NCBI GenBank assembly: GCA_028293685.1
Contig: JAQGOI010000341.1
Location: forward strand, 1-6,146
Length of the DNA: 6,146 nt
Reading direction: 5' to 3'
From: Lysobacteraceae bacterium
GTDB lineage: Bacteria > Pseudomonadota > Gammaproteobacteria > Xanthomonadales > Xanthomonadaceae
A model generated the notes under the pieces. It was not told the origin of the DNA. It saw nothing but the letters and a program-made list of their open reading frames with translations, and did not search any database. A program made the translations under genes and the position numbers. Of the stretch, positions 6,030 through 6,146 are shown piece after piece (position 1 is the first letter of the stretch; each line of letters starts with the position of its first letter).

Positions 6030-6146
6030 TGAAGCTCGCCCATGAAACGCATGCCACCGCGGCTGCTGCCACTGCCGACGCCAACGCAACGCGCACCAGG
6101 ACCCGCCAGGCGGGGATGCGCCTTGCCATGGCCGTACTTGCAGTGT
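6029..6146 (+). CDS. bamB: Probable outer-membrane assembly lipoprotein BamB (N-terminal 39 codons; runs off right edge)
   Basis: Only the first 39 codons are present, so the call rests mainly on position: bamB follows yfgM in the conserved cluster. BamB is an outer-membrane lipoprotein with a beta-propeller that works with BamA in folding outer-membrane proteins. From ATG 6029 the reading frame stays open. After an Ala/Thr/Arg-rich stretch it reaches MRLAMAVLAV, which looks like the start of a signal peptide; the expected lipobox would lie beyond the edge. ATG 6029 overlaps the yfgM stop (TGATG) and has GAGG 10 nt upstream. It would, however, give an n-region of about 30 residues, long for a lipoprotein signal. 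ATG 6116 (MRLAMAVLAV) is an alternative, but the GGCGGGG before it has no spacer. The start is therefore uncertain and the product moderately so. Confidence 0.6.
   Translation, partial: MKLAHETHATAAAATADANATRTRTRQAGMRLAMAVLAV

Noticed and set aside
6042..6146. Alternative frame starting at ATG 6042 (MKRMPPRLLPLP)
   Set aside because: It stays open to the edge but is rich in Pro and Arg without a signal-peptide core. The frame from 6029 yields MRLAMAVLAV and has the better ribosome binding site.

Overview
The window is GC-rich (roughly 60-65% by eye), densely packed chromosomal DNA of a gammaproteobacterium. RlmN, PilF, RodZ and YfgM all read as their Xanthomonadales (Lysobacterales) versions. 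Examples are the RlmN C-terminus around [10 protein letters not shown] and the YfgM start MAIDDLLDEHEQSEKVRNWL. The genus cannot be decided from this sequence. There is no mobile element, CRISPR array, tRNA or rRNA, and the genes are ordinary core genes. The most informative non-coding part is the divergent intergenic region at 1774-1999.

Left arm (1-1773, minus strand): a TetR-family repressor whose DNA-binding domain resembles PsrA is followed 18 nt later by the N-terminal 375 codons of a FadN-type 3-hydroxyacyl-CoA dehydrogenase, which runs off the left edge. A good sigma70 promoter (TTGACG, 17 bp, TACGAT) drives this pair. Its -10 and predicted start overlap an 18-bp palindrome, ATCAAACGCTTGTTTGAT, which matches the PsrA-type consensus. 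This looks like a self-repressed, acyl-CoA-responsive beta-oxidation operon.

Intergenic region (1774-1999): it holds that promoter and operator, a second inverted repeat over the -35, and a possible plus-strand -10 element. It also holds a strong GC hairpin with a T-run in the ndk upstream region, and a 16-bp inverted repeat closer to ndk.

Right arm (2000-6146, plus strand): ndk (nucleotide balance), rlmN (23S rRNA/tRNA adenine C2 methylation), pilF (pilotin-like lipoprotein of type IV pili), rodZ (MreB anchor), yfgM (SecYEG-associated TPR protein) and the first codons of a probable bamB (outer-membrane assembly). The order is that of the enterobacterial rlmN-pilW-rodZ-ispG-hisS-yfgM-bamB cluster, with ispG and hisS missing between rodZ and yfgM. 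rlmN/pilF, pilF/rodZ and yfgM/bamB overlap by 14, 4 and 1 nt, which suggests translational coupling. Only the rodZ-yfgM junction has a real gap (84 nt), and a weak internal promoter may precede it.
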